DNA of 64,000 bases from Sphingobacterium zeae (GCF_030818895.1 NZ_JAUTBA010000001.1:3782001-3846000); one strand, 5' to 3'; shown: positions 1-9,034, numbered from the stretch's first letter. A program made the numbers and translations. Notes: generated from the letters alone by a model not told the origin.

Positions 1-264
1 ATTAACGGTAATTTTATCCATTTTACCGTCATTATTTAAATCCCCAATCTCTTCTCTAATCTGATAAGTGTATTTTTTTCTGCTAACAATATTTTGAGAA
101 AATAAATTTAACGGTACTAACATCAAAATAAATGCAATGGAACGATAAAAGCTTTTATTAAAACCACCCCTATTATTTTGGTCTGCCCCATTCGTCAAGT
201 TAAGAATATACGCTTTTGGATCCATTAAATTCATATAAACCTTTACATATTTAACAACATTCAT
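1..264 (-). CDS. Partial exported protein with an EF-hand-like loop (N-terminal part)
   Basis: An open minus-strand frame of 88 codons runs from an ATG at 264 off the left window edge without a stop. A hydrophobic stretch ends in LFSQ, which looks like a signal peptidase site; an internal methionine may be the true start. Near the window edge the protein reads DLNNDGKMD, the D-x-N-x-D-G-x-x-D pattern of calcium loops found in EF-hand, FG-GAP/VCBS and dockerin-like proteins. The visible part suggests an exported, possibly calcium-binding protein. The function cannot be named because most of the gene lies outside the window. Confidence 0.55.
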   Translation of the reverse strand, partial: MNVVKYVKVYMNLMDPKAYILNLTNGADQNNRGGFNKSFYRSIAFILMLVPLNLFSQNIVSRKKYTYQIREEIGDLNNDGKMDKITVN

Positions 265-406
265 TTTTTGCAAAATTTAATTTCAGCCTCCCCGTCTTCG
301 ACGGTTACATAATCTGGTAGGACACAACCAATCGGCGAATACTTCTTTCTAATCTAATTATAATGATCGTATTTTTTTATATATTGATACTGCCGTAAGG
401 AAGGTA

Positions 407-805
407 TCATTCTGCCCACTCTAAGATACAGCATTCGTATATTTCATCGAAAATTAACTGAAGAGATTTTTCCCCTTTTTGGTATATCTTCTTCGCACCA
501 TTATAATACATCTGGTCCACCATTGGACTGCAAAACAGGCTAGTGTATCCAAAAATTAAAGCGTTCGGATTCAGCTCTTTCAGCAAAATAGTAGTTTGAG
601 GTCCGTTCTTAATAGGCATCAAAATATCAAGAAAATATATACTACGCTTGAGATCCATTTGATCGGTTGCCAAAATTAAATCGCTCCCATTGTTAAAAAC
701 GCCATGAAGATGGAAACGTGGATCCCTTTTTAAAATAATAGAAATGAGCTTTCTATGAATTGGCGAATCATCTGCCACTGCGATACCAATACTGTTTTCA
801 GTCAT
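407..805 (-). CDS. Stand-alone response regulator receiver domain protein
   Basis: A CheY-like receiver of 132 residues with no output domain. The frame could start at 868, but the family-like start is MTENSIGIAVADD at 805, because the 21 residues upstream are hydrophobic and unlike a receiver and overlap a hairpin. Visible signature residues are the acidic pair (DD), the phospho-acceptor Asp in YFLDILMP, the Thr/Ser switch in GYTS and the conserved Lys in YQKGE. It would be phosphorylated by a histidine kinase not present here and act by protein contact. It follows a Crp/Fnr gene on the same strand with a palindrome between them. The kinase and target are unknown. Confidence 0.8.
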   Translation of the reverse strand: MTENSIGIAVADDSPIHRKLISIILKRDPRFHLHGVFNNGSDLILATDQMDLKRSIYFLDILMPIKNGPQTTILLKELNPNALIFGYTSLFCSPMVDQMYYNGAKKIYQKGEKSLQLIFDEIYECCILEWAE

Positions 806-848
806 TTTACAAATCATGAAGCAAATTAACATCACAATAGCGTTAAAA

Positions 849-870
849 AAATGCACAAAATTGTGCATTT
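849..870 (-). terminator. Perfect 22-bp palindrome between the Crp-type gene and the receiver gene
   Basis: The sequence AAATGCACAA-AA-TTGTGCATTT is a perfect inverted repeat. On the minus strand it follows the stop of the Crp/Fnr gene and is directly followed by a run of Ts, as in an intrinsic terminator. It also lies about 45 bases before the chosen start of the receiver gene and has the two-fold symmetry of a Crp-family operator. Both roles are possible; the T-run favours termination. Confidence 0.5.
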
Positions 871-883
871 TATCGTATAATAG

Positions 884-1474
884 TTATAAAATTGATATAA
901 CATTGTTGAACGTATTCCGATGTATTCCAAGATATGATGCGATATGACCATAAGGAAATAATTTAAATACTTCGGGCGCATGAAATTTTAATAGTTTTAT
1001 TTTATCTGCTGCATTTTTTGATTGTAGAATCTCGATATTTTTCAGTGCCGTGACGAAATTTGGTTGAATAATCATTAGTTCCAATTGATAAAATCTTGGA
1101 AATTGCTCATACAGACGTTTAACTGCTGGAATATCCAGCATCAATAGCAAACAGTCATCCTGTACCCGATAATCTTTCTTAGATGGTCGGTCTTGAAGGT
1201 AATCTTCAAAATTAAAAATTATTTCTCCCAGAGATGAAGGATAATGCAAACTGTTAATACGGGTGGTACCATCCGGCTGTAGGATACTTGAATATACAGC
1301 GCCCTCAATAATTAAAGCGATTGTAGTGACGCGTTCGCCATATGAAAAAATAATTTCTTTTCGACGAAATCTTTTAAAGATTAAAATCTTGTTAAGTTCA
1401 AAAAGTTCCTCCTCATTCAAATTAAAATGAGAAAATTTATCGATAACATATTGGTTTACAGCTGATTTTTTCAT
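884..1474 (-). CDS. Crp/Fnr family transcriptional regulator
   Basis: A protein of about 196 residues with an N-terminal cyclic-nucleotide-binding-like beta-roll and a C-terminal helix-turn-helix, seen in the sequence HIASYLGIHRNTFNN. The C-terminus ends soon after the recognition helix, as is common in Bacteroidota Crp-like regulators. An ATG at 1495 gives seven extra residues; the ATG at 1474 (MKKSAVNQY) fits the family better. No FNR-type cysteine cluster is visible, so oxygen sensing is not supported. The palindrome just downstream may be its own terminator or a binding site. The effector and regulon are not inferable. Confidence 0.85.
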   Translation of the reverse strand: MKKSAVNQYVIDKFSHFNLNEEELFELNKILIFKRFRRKEIIFSYGERVTTIALIIEGAVYSSILQPDGTTRINSLHYPSSLGEIIFNFEDYLQDRPSKKDYRVQDDCLLLMLDIPAVKRLYEQFPRFYQLELMIIQPNFVTALKNIEILQSKNAADKIKLLKFHAPEVFKLFPYGHIASYLGIHRNTFNNVISIL

Positions 1475-1561
1475 TTCTTTGCACAAGAATAACATCCATC
1501 TATCTCCTAATCATTCTCCTAAAAGCAGGTTTAATCTAACATTAATTTCGTACACTCCAAT

Positions 1562-2509
1562 TTATTTCTCCAAATAGAAATCCCAAGTCGCCTTTGATAT
1601 AGCTGAAATCATTTGTGCATTAACTTCATTGCTCTCTTTAGAATCCGCCACAAAAACACTGATAATAAAATACTTACCATTAGGGAGAAACACTATACCG
1701 ATATCATTAAAAGCGGCCGTAATTCCTTCGCTGTTTTTGCCAGAATATCCTGTCTTGTGTGCTACTACCGTTCCTTTTGGTAAAGCTCCCTTTAGCCTGT
1801 CTTCACCAGTATTTGTTTCTCTCAGAGTTTTCCAAACAAAATCATAACTATGCTGGGATAGTAGATTGTTTCCATTGGCATAGAATTTCATCAAAAGCTC
1901 ACTTGCAGCGTTAGCTGTTGTCCAATTTTGAAACATATTTTCCCATTTAGACTGCATATCCTCTTCGGTATAGTTAATTTCAAAATTATCAATAATATGG
2001 TTTTTCTTGAAATAGTCCTCCACTGTCTTCGGTTTGCCTAACAAGCGAATTAGCACATCACAAGCCACATTATCACTTTGAGAAACAGAATATTGGATTA
2101 GTTTCTTAATCGTAAAATCACCCCCTTTTGGATGTTCGTCTCTAAGCGGGCTCCAAAAGTCAGGGAGAAGTTCCCTTTCAGTAACTTTTATCTTTTTGTT
2201 TAATGACAACTTACCTTTGTCTACTTCTGAGAGCACTGCGAGAGCAATATGCAGTTTAAAAACACTTTGTAAAGGATAATGCTCTTCAGCGTTTATTGAA
2301 ATGCTATCCTGACCATCATTTGCTAAAATTGAAACTCCTACCCTCATATCCTTCGTTGAAATTATTCGTTCAATTTTCTCTTTTAATAGAGCAGTTGTTT
2401 TCTGCGCAAAAAGCTGATTCAAATTAGTACATAAAAGAAAAATAGCTATAAAAAAATAACACTTAATATTCTTTTTAGATGTTAAAAGGTGTAGATACGA
2501 AGTATGCAT
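1562..2509 (-). CDS. Class A beta-lactamase (A2-like subgroup)
   Basis: Secreted serine beta-lactamase of 315 residues that hydrolyses beta-lactams in the periplasm. An N-terminal hydrophobic segment ends in LFAQ, a likely signal peptidase site. Active-site motifs are present in order: SVFK (Ser82 and Lys85 here, the S70-x-x-K of class A), SDN in QSDNVA, an omega-loop region with YTEEDMQSKW and NWTT, and KTG in AHKTGYSG. The loop text resembles the Bacteroidota CfxA/CepA/PER/VEB (A2) branch. There is no adjacent regulator or mobile element, so this is probably a chromosomal gene of the lineage. Its spectrum (penicillins versus cephalosporins or ESBL) cannot be told from sequence alone. Confidence 0.92.
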   Translation of the reverse strand: MHTSYLHLLTSKKNIKCYFFIAIFLLCTNLNQLFAQKTTALLKEKIERIISTKDMRVGVSILANDGQDSISINAEEHYPLQSVFKLHIALAVLSEVDKGKLSLNKKIKVTERELLPDFWSPLRDEHPKGGDFTIKKLIQYSVSQSDNVACDVLIRLLGKPKTVEDYFKKNHIIDNFEINYTEEDMQSKWENMFQNWTTANAASELLMKFYANGNNLLSQHSYDFVWKTLRETNTGEDRLKGALPKGTVVAHKTGYSGKNSEGITAAFNDIGIVFLPNGKYFIISVFVADSKESNEVNAQMISAISKATWDFYLEK

Positions 2510-2742
2510 TGCCCGAGATTATTAGTTGTCTTACCTGGATTCAGCTAAATTTAAATAAAAAAAATTTTTTCTAGTGTTATTTTGGGATAAGAAAATAACG
2601 GTGACGTGATCATAATCAGAAATAGCAGAATGGCCATCGCTATTTGAGATTGTGACAATACGGTTTTGAAGACTAAAGAGGATTTAAATTTATCAACAAA
2701 TGATTGTTGGAAAAAATATAATATCCCTATCTATAGGTTTGC

Positions 2743-4269
2743 TTATTCAAATATTCTCGTTGCAAAAAGATCTTTCAATTTGTCAAAGTTTTGTTTAGGC
2801 TTTTTGCAGATATAAATCGTCTGTAGCACCCATCCTTCGTTACTGGCATATGGACTATATAACTTTTTCACAGGAATGATTTCTTCAAAAAAAGGATAAA
2901 AAAAATCTTCGCTGGTATCGTTGTAACAAATGGCTATTACAGTTTTTGGCATTTGTCCAAATGGTGCCCAACTGTAGAAACTACCGTGGTAGCAAAAGGC
3001 ATTCGGAAGCCTGTATGTACTCTTCATCAGCTCGATAGCGCCAGCCTGAGAATAATGTTTACCCCAAATGAGACAGTTCGACTGTTCATTTGCAGGCAAA
3101 CTGTCATAAACGGATCGTAACTCCTGCATAGTACTTTCCCACTTTTGCTTTGTAATGTATTCTTGCATAGGAAGAACCTCCTTGCCATTTTTCACGTTTT
3201 TAGGTAGGTATTTGTGAATAGTATCTATATAGTGGGCATAAGAATAAATGGGTAGACCAAAAGGAATCAACATAGTTCCTAATAATAAAATAAAACCTAA
3301 TGGATATAACAACCACCTTCTTTGGGGCATAATGATACGCTCAAAAAAAACACCCACAAATGGCAATAATGTTAGAACAATCGGGAAAAAGTAATAGGCT
3401 TTGCCTTTAGAATACGCTAAAAATAGAACAGAAAATAAAATTGAAGTCGCTAAGGGCCGGTAATGATGTTTCATTTTTTGACCTCCTAAAATGAAAATAA
3501 ATGTAGGAAGTAGCATGATAGATGTAATCGGGTTGATATCTAAAAAGAGACCAGATACTACTTCAGTGAAAGTAAGATCATCCAATTGCGTCAGGTAAAG
3601 TCTATCAAACATATGCAAAGCTGGAAAGTCATGTACGTATTGCCATACCATATTTGGTAAAAGTATGAGAAGAGAAACGACAATAAATTGCCAGTATTTA
3701 GCTGCGATTAAAGCTTTTCGAATATTCCTAAATAATAGCAGTCCCAAACTGCCAACTAAAAAAAATAGCGCATCATATTTTGTTAGAAAGGCAACAGAAA
3801 TAAACACCGTTAAATACCAAAGATATCTTCTGTCTTTATATTTTACGAACCTTACCAACTGATAAAATGAAATCAACCAAAAAAATTGGCTAAATACAAC
3901 CGGCTGAAAAGATTGCTGTGATCCACCAAGGCCAGGTGATATCAATAAGCACGATAAGGTTATAGCAGTCGCCACGCTCCCCCCTCCAAGTTCGAAAACT
4001 ATTTTACCGAGATAAATCACGATGAGAAGCATAGCCAAATGCGAAAAAATATGATGAACAAAGATCGATTGGACGTGAAATAAGTTTTGGAAAAATGCCA
4101 AAACCGCTATAACTGGAGGAAATTCCATGTAACCAAATGCGAGATGGTTTCCGGTTGCTATATGCAGTAGCTCATCTCCCTGAAATCCTGAATGTATATC
4201 CGCAATGATATGAAGTGTCAGTTTGAAGAGACAGAAAATAAAGATAATAATTTTTGTGCTTTTATCCAT
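2743..4269 (-). CDS. GT39/ArnT-like membrane glycosyltransferase
   Basis: A polytopic inner-membrane protein of 508 residues. The first periplasmic loop carries GDELLH with GYMEFPP a little later, the arrangement of GT-C enzymes (dolichyl-phosphate mannosyltransferase and ArnT-like, PMT_2), where the acidic pair is catalytic. About ten hydrophobic segments follow, then a soluble C-terminal domain of about 150 residues. Such enzymes move a sugar from a polyprenyl-phosphate carrier to a lipid or protein on the periplasmic side. A longer frame from 4377 exists, but MDKSTKIIIF at 4269 begins right at the first membrane segment. The gene stands alone, so donor and acceptor are unknown. Confidence 0.8.
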   Translation of the reverse strand: MDKSTKIIIFIFCLFKLTLHIIADIHSGFQGDELLHIATGNHLAFGYMEFPPVIAVLAFFQNLFHVQSIFVHHIFSHLAMLLIVIYLGKIVFELGGGSVATAITLSCLLISPGLGGSQQSFQPVVFSQFFWLISFYQLVRFVKYKDRRYLWYLTVFISVAFLTKYDALFFLVGSLGLLLFRNIRKALIAAKYWQFIVVSLLILLPNMVWQYVHDFPALHMFDRLYLTQLDDLTFTEVVSGLFLDINPITSIMLLPTFIFILGGQKMKHHYRPLATSILFSVLFLAYSKGKAYYFFPIVLTLLPFVGVFFERIIMPQRRWLLYPLGFILLLGTMLIPFGLPIYSYAHYIDTIHKYLPKNVKNGKEVLPMQEYITKQKWESTMQELRSVYDSLPANEQSNCLIWGKHYSQAGAIELMKSTYRLPNAFCYHGSFYSWAPFGQMPKTVIAICYNDTSEDFFYPFFEEIIPVKKLYSPYASNEGWVLQTIYICKKPKQNFDKLKDLFATRIFE

Positions 4270-4634
4270 TAGTTTTTGTGTGCGGGTTATCTTTGTTGAC
4301 TTAACTATACTATATAAGGTTGAGGATCTAAAAATAGAAATTTTCAGCCAATTTATTGGCGAAATCACGATAGCCAAATCTTTTAATATAAATTACCTTG
4401 TCTCCATTTACTTTAGCAACAGTCAAACCTCTACGTGATGATTTTTATTGCTATTTATTTTTACTGTTTGAGAAAAGAGAGAGTGAAAACCATGAACAAG
4501 AAACGAGCTTAAACGAATTCCATAATAATAGGAATTTATACTAAAATGCTTCAACAACTTTACTCCTGCAGCTTCCTAAAGACTTCAATAGGAGCTGCGC
4601 AAAAGAAAAAGAATTGCTCCGCATTTCAATCCAA

Positions 4635-4650
4635 TTGACAAATATGTCAA
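4635..4650. promoter_or_regulatory. Inverted repeat TTGACA-N4-TGTCAA upstream of the OmpA lipoprotein gene
   Basis: A perfect 6+4+6 inverted repeat lies about 43 bases before the start of the OmpA-like gene and just upstream of an A+T-rich stretch ending in TTTG. Position and symmetry suit an operator for a dimeric regulator. The regulator is not identified, and the repeat could be chance. Confidence 0.3.
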
Positions 4651-4692
4651 CGTTTTAGGCATAAAATTTGCCACAGCTAAAATAAAGAAAAT

Positions 4693-5691
4693 ATGAAAAG
4701 CACAATACTTTTATTGACATCTGCATGGGCAGTTGCCTCATGCACCCAACAGGTAAAAGATAATACCCCGCCGCCAACTCCACAGGAAAGAACGATTGAA
4801 GAAGCGCCTACAAAAATTGACACAACAACAAGCTTTGATCTTGCAAGTATCCCGTACTCAGAGAGTGATATCGGCGTGTTCCCATTTTTTACTCCGCCAA
4901 AAGGTTACAAAGAGATGAACCAGCCCATTAAAAAAGACTTTGATGTTTGCTATTTTGCCATCAACGGAGTTATGAAACCATTCGAAGGTAGACTCTATAA
5001 AGCAAATATAACAAATGAGCAAGGTACTCAATTTTCACAACGCTATTTTGAAAAAAGCATGGAGGATTATTTAGCGTCTATCGGCGCTGTAAAAGTTTTT
5101 GATGGCACCATTACAAGGGAAGAGTATGATCGATACAATAAGCAGGATCCACACAAAGGTGATGAAGGTGACATCGGATATGTTGATGAACAAATCAGAG
5201 TTTATGTTATTAGAACCAAAAATCAAGGTAATATATTTATTCAATATACGTGCAACAATGCTGGAGCAAAACTTAATATTCTTCAAGAGAATGATTTCAA
5301 ACAAACGATAAAAAAAATTACAGCAGATGAAATCACAAAAGATCTCTCTGAAACAGGTAAATCGATCGTTTATATCACATTCGATACGGATAAATCAAGT
5401 ATTACCACGTCAGGAATCGATTTGGTCATTCAGATTGCCGAAGCGCTAAAAAATGATCCCTCATTAAAAATCGCAATCGAAGGGCACACGGACAATATTG
5501 GCGATAGCGCTCACAACAAAAAGCTTTCTAGTGATCGTGCAAAAGCTGTGATGGATGCACTCATTGCTCAGAAAATTGATAAATCCCGATTATCAGCTAA
5601 GGGCTACGGTGCAGACCGTCCTTTGGTCGCTAACGACTCAGAAGACAACAGGTCTAAAAACAGACGTGTGGAACTCGTCAAAATTAAATAA
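4693..5691 (+). CDS. OmpA family lipoprotein
   Basis: A lipoprotein of 332 residues. The N-terminal signal ends in the lipobox VASC with Cys17 as the acylated residue, followed by a proline-rich linker. The middle part (about residues 50-210) is not recognised. The C-terminal 115 residues form an OmpA/MotB peptidoglycan-binding domain, with EGHTDNIGD, the S-x-x-R-A segment LSSDRAKAV and the ending KNRRVELVKIK. It should tether the outer membrane to the cell wall. It is a single-gene unit with a strong hairpin directly after it, facing the L,D-transpeptidase gene. Confidence 0.9.
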   Translation: MKSTILLLTSAWAVASCTQQVKDNTPPPTPQERTIEEAPTKIDTTTSFDLASIPYSESDIGVFPFFTPPKGYKEMNQPIKKDFDVCYFAINGVMKPFEGRLYKANITNEQGTQFSQRYFEKSMEDYLASIGAVKVFDGTITREEYDRYNKQDPHKGDEGDIGYVDEQIRVYVIRTKNQGNIFIQYTCNNAGAKLNILQENDFKQTIKKITADEITKDLSETGKSIVYITFDTDKSSITTSGIDLVIQIAEALKNDPSLKIAIEGHTDNIGDSAHNKKLSSDRAKAVMDALIAQKIDKSRLSAKGYGADRPLVANDSEDNRSKNRRVELVKIK

Positions 5692-5704
5692 AAAGGTATG
5701 TAAA

Positions 5705-5744
5705 CACCCCCATGATACTTGTAGCATAAAGTTTCATGGGGGTG
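5705..5744. terminator. Hairpin between convergent OmpA and L,D-transpeptidase genes
   Basis: Arms CACCCCCATGA (5705-5715) and TCATGGGGGTG (5734-5744) pair over 11 bases with an 18-base loop. The hairpin lies between two convergent genes and probably ends transcription from both sides. There is no strong T-run, so the strength is uncertain. Confidence 0.6.
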
Positions 5745-5766
5745 CTAATAAGCAATTAGAACTTAT

Positions 5767-7113
5767 TTATTTCCCTGAATTAATGTCTACAGGAAGTGGA
5801 TATCCTTTACCTTTCAATGCTGCAATTCTAACAACGATTTCTTTCTGGCCAACTACCTTTTTCGTTACTTGGCCTTTGTCTTTTCGGCTTTCTTTATCAG
5901 CGGCTCGTTCTTTTGCACTATCGCCTGTTGAGGATGATTCCGGATTGTCAACGCCGGCAATTTTATTACCACGCGCATCCTGATTCATATCTTCCAAACC
6001 TTTCATTAAGCTAGTGCGCTCTTGCTCACTGAGCTTCTCTAGCTTGATATTATATTTATCAAGAACACGGGTCGCATTTTCAATGGTATTTGTACCACGC
6101 TCATAAACATCCCGAAAGATATGCAAACCTCCATCCTGAGCAACAATGGTTTCATATCGAAGTTCTACTAATACAGGTTGCTTTAATTTTACAGTTTCAG
6201 TTTTTGTATCCTTTTTTTCGTAATTAGCGATTGCCTCTGCCGAAATCGGATTTCCTGCTACTAAGGACAAAAATTTTGTAAAATCCTGCACCTGACCGTC
6301 CGTAAGACCAACACAACCATGAGAAGCAAACGCTCCCAATTTGGATACATCTTTTCCGCCATGAATCAAAGACGGCATACCAATGGGAATTTTAATGGGC
6401 CCAAGAGGGTTTAGTTTACTTCCAGCAGGGACTTTCTCGCCCGGACTAACCTTACCTTTCACCCAAGGCTCATCCGGAGGTGTCCATGTAGGATTAAATA
6501 TGATGTTGGTCGCTTTACGTACACCAGTAGGCAACGGGAACTCGGGATATCCAATAGCAATACTGTAGGTCTTAACTAGCTTACCCTGCTGAAATACATC
6601 CATTCGAAAAGCTGGTGCATTTACAATAATACGCGTGTCTTCAGGAATATGATTTGGCTCAATTGGTAGCGTATTTTCTCCATCATTATAACGTGCAGTT
6701 ATAAAATGAAAGAATTGGGCAGCCTTTTGATTACCGAGTATTTTTACAATTTGAGTCGTGGCCTGGTTTATAGACTCTTTAAATGATTTACTGGAAGGTT
6801 CATCCTCCTCGCTAAGTTTTTCCACAGCTGTACTCGCTGCTACCTTTAAATCAGCAATCTGCCTTTGACTGAGTTGCAATTGGGATTTTAAAGAGGACTC
6901 AAAATCCTCCTCATAGAAGAGGGCATTAAGGAACGCAAGTGTAAAATCTGTATTCTCAGCCTGCTCCTTCATTTTAGAGACTTCTTTCCCTGCCGGCTGA
7001 TTTTTAGTATTGCGGTCCCGGCAACCTGTAAAAACAAAGCTTATCAAAAATATGCCCCATAAAGAGATCTGGATGATGTTTTTATAATTAGATAACATAA
7101 TAATATTTTTCAT
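5767..7113 (-). CDS. L,D-transpeptidase (YkuD domain) lipoprotein
   Basis: Cell-wall enzyme of 448 residues. The N-terminus has a hydrophobic segment ending in the lipobox FTGC. A YkuD catalytic domain spans about residues 150-300: it begins near RIIVNAPAF, contains HGG and the catalytic SHGCVGLT, in which the Cys attacks the peptide stem. These enzymes form 3-3 crosslinks or attach proteins to peptidoglycan. The final hundred residues are charged and low in complexity, and include RAADKESRKDKGQ. The classical R after SHGCV is Gly here, a change at a usually conserved position. The gene converges on the OmpA-like lipoprotein; both act at the cell wall. Confidence 0.88.
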   Translation of the reverse strand: MKNIIMLSNYKNIIQISLWGIFLISFVFTGCRDRNTKNQPAGKEVSKMKEQAENTDFTLAFLNALFYEEDFESSLKSQLQLSQRQIADLKVAASTAVEKLSEEDEPSSKSFKESINQATTQIVKILGNQKAAQFFHFITARYNDGENTLPIEPNHIPEDTRIIVNAPAFRMDVFQQGKLVKTYSIAIGYPEFPLPTGVRKATNIIFNPTWTPPDEPWVKGKVSPGEKVPAGSKLNPLGPIKIPIGMPSLIHGGKDVSKLGAFASHGCVGLTDGQVQDFTKFLSLVAGNPISAEAIANYEKKDTKTETVKLKQPVLVELRYETIVAQDGGLHIFRDVYERGTNTIENATRVLDKYNIKLEKLSEQERTSLMKGLEDMNQDARGNKIAGVDNPESSSTGDSAKERAADKESRKDKGQVTKKVVGQKEIVVRIAALKGKGYPLPVDINSGK

Positions 7114-7477
7114 TTAACTTATCAACAAGCTTAACAAGCAAATAGTTCGAACACGTAGAAATATAATTTAAATTCATCACATCCTATCAATTGAAAGCAA
7201 TTCGACTCCATTATCATCAAATTATAACGATGTTAAGCCACTAACTCAAAGTGGCCTGACATTAAGCGCGAGTCTTTTTATAGGTAACGTGTTTGTTGTC
7301 AACGGTGCAATGCTCCCAAGATTTGTTGATCAATCCTCTCCATAATAAAATTTTCATAGCTATGTAGTTTAACTTATACCACAATAAGCTATATTGCGAT
7401 GTCCTTGAAACAATGTCAGAGCATTGATAATTTCAATTATTTACATTTTGAAGTAAATGTTGGAATTACTTTTTCGG
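7114..7477. other. Intergenic region without a recognised gene
   Basis: About 360 A+T-rich bases between the start of the L,D-transpeptidase gene and the end of the egt operon. I see no convincing open frame, RNA or strong hairpin. It should hold the promoter of the L,D-transpeptidase gene and the 3' end of the egt transcript. Confidence 0.4.
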
Positions 7478-9034
7478 TTATTCGTATTTTTTTAAGTCGC
7501 TAATACTTTGGATATGATTTTGTTCAGCTTGAGAACGCCGCATCATTAGAGCGTATGCATTATTAAAACCAAGAGGTTTTAGCCAAGTAATGCCAAATCT
7601 CTTCTCAAATTCACCCTTTACATAGTTATAGGTGCCAGTAGGATCTTTGGACACATTGGATATAATTTGTTGCTCCGGTTGCAGTAATACCAAAAGCCCT
7701 GTCCCCGTATACTCCACATAAAAGTCTACGGCATCGTGTATCAAAGCATCAAAGCAAATTTTGGTTCCGCCAAGTCCTGTCTTTGTCTCCACTTTATAAT
7801 CGGTATACCCTTCAAGGAGAATTTTATAAATGGCCGACAAAATGTATTGTTCCCCAAAAATTTTAGAACCTATCCTTATGGTACCAGCCTGACCTCGGCG
7901 TGATGGTCTATAGAGTTTGTTTTGCACTAAAAAGTCCTTGGCAATATTTTCAGGCGTCTGTTTTAGGAAATCAGCCCTATAATTAAGGCTAATCATCACC
8001 GAATCAGTGAACTTCTCTGCCAATAGATTTATTGTCTCTTCCAATTGTGGAAATTTCTTGAGCGTCGCTACCTTGACAATCGGTGCGGCAAAGTAGGGCG
8101 GAAAAATATTCCTGTCATCTTTCAATGCAAACAGATCATAAGCTTTGACGCGACCGTCAGTGGAATATCCACTAATAAGATCGATATCCTTTTCAAAAGC
8201 GGCTTTGTACATAATCGCATCGCTAATGATAAGCGGTTTTATTTTTAGACCATAAACACTACGGAGGCCTAAGTAACCATCCTGGCGCCCCATAAATTCG
8301 GGTGTAAAACCAGCTTTTATCTGCCGATTAACACTGTTTGTTCTTATATAGAGGATAGCAAGAATAAGAAGAAAGCTGGGCAAAATAAAGATTAGAAAAA
8401 ATCTGAAATTAGCGATTGAATTTTGTAGCAATCCGATACCTTTATCTAAAAGTATCGCAAGTAATGCAGCGGGAATAGCTCCCGCTAAGATCATATTGGA
8501 GTTATTGAGTGATATACCACCAAAAATAAATTCACCCAATCCGCCGGCCCCAACGAATGATGCTAAGGTTGCGACGCCTACATTGATCACTGCGGCTGTC
8601 CGAACTCCGGCGACAATCACCGGTATACCCAGGGGAAGTTGAACTTTGAATAGTATTTGCCAATCGGTCATACCTATAGCTTTGGCTGATTCCAAGATAC
8701 TATGGTCTACGCTAGTGATTCCAGTATAAGTATTTCTAATAATGGGTAAAAGTGCATATATAATAAGTGCAACAATAGCTGGAATAGGACCAATACCTAG
8801 GATTGGAATAAGAAACCCCAGCAATGCAATACTAGGAAGAGTTTGTAAAATCCCTGCAAAAGCTAAAACAATAGCAGCAAATTTCTTTTTTCTTGAAATC
8901 AATATTCCCAAAGGTACTCCAATAAGAATGGCAAATGTCAAAGATAAAAATGTAAGTTCTAAATGCTGCCAGATCTGTATCAATAACTTCTCCTGCTGCT
9001 CAAGTGCGAATTGCCAAAGAGTTTGATCCGTCAT
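7478..9034 (-). CDS. egtU: Fused ABC permease and circularly permuted substrate-binding protein, probable ergothioneine importer (EgtU-like)
   Basis: A 518-residue fusion of the OpuBC/OpuCC/EgtU type. Residues 1-205 form a five- or six-helix permease with the EAA-like loop VQLPLGIPVIVAGVRTA. A further membrane helix (about 212-232) leads to a periplasmic binding domain. In usual members the binding domain begins with GSKNFTEQ and later reaches a G-x-x-x-EF segment. Here the later half comes first (GFTPEFMGRQDG onward, residues 239-373) and the early half follows (IRIGSKIFGEQ to SISDLKKYE, 386-518), joined by the linker RPSRRGQAGT. This is a circular permutation. The ATPase gene overlaps by ATGA. 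Linkage to egtD and egtB supports ergothioneine as substrate; a betaine or choline substrate is the alternative. Confidence 0.8.
   Translation of the reverse strand: MTDQTLWQFALEQQEKLLIQIWQHLELTFLSLTFAILIGVPLGILISRKKKFAAIVLAFAGILQTLPSIALLGFLIPILGIGPIPAIVALIIYALLPIIRNTYTGITSVDHSILESAKAIGMTDWQILFKVQLPLGIPVIVAGVRTAAVINVGVATLASFVGAGGLGEFIFGGISLNNSNMILAGAIPAALLAILLDKGIGLLQNSIANFRFFLIFILPSFLLILAILYIRTNSVNRQIKAGFTPEFMGRQDGYLGLRSVYGLKIKPLIISDAIMYKAAFEKDIDLISGYSTDGRVKAYDLFALKDDRNIFPPYFAAPIVKVATLKKFPQLEETINLLAEKFTDSVMISLNYRADFLKQTPENIAKDFLVQNKLYRPSRRGQAGTIRIGSKIFGEQYILSAIYKILLEGYTDYKVETKTGLGGTKICFDALIHDAVDFYVEYTGTGLLVLLQPEQQIISNVSKDPTGTYNYVKGEFEKRFGITWLKPLGFNNAYALMMRRSQAEQNHIQSISDLKKYE

Noticed and set aside
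849..868. Receiver protein starting at ATG 868
   Set aside because: The extra residues are hydrophobic and overlap the palindrome; the receiver fold starts at ATG 805.
5555..5983. Plus-strand open frame spanning the end of the OmpA gene and the hairpin
   Set aside because: It is out of frame with OmpA, crosses the terminator and is antisense to the L,D-transpeptidase gene.
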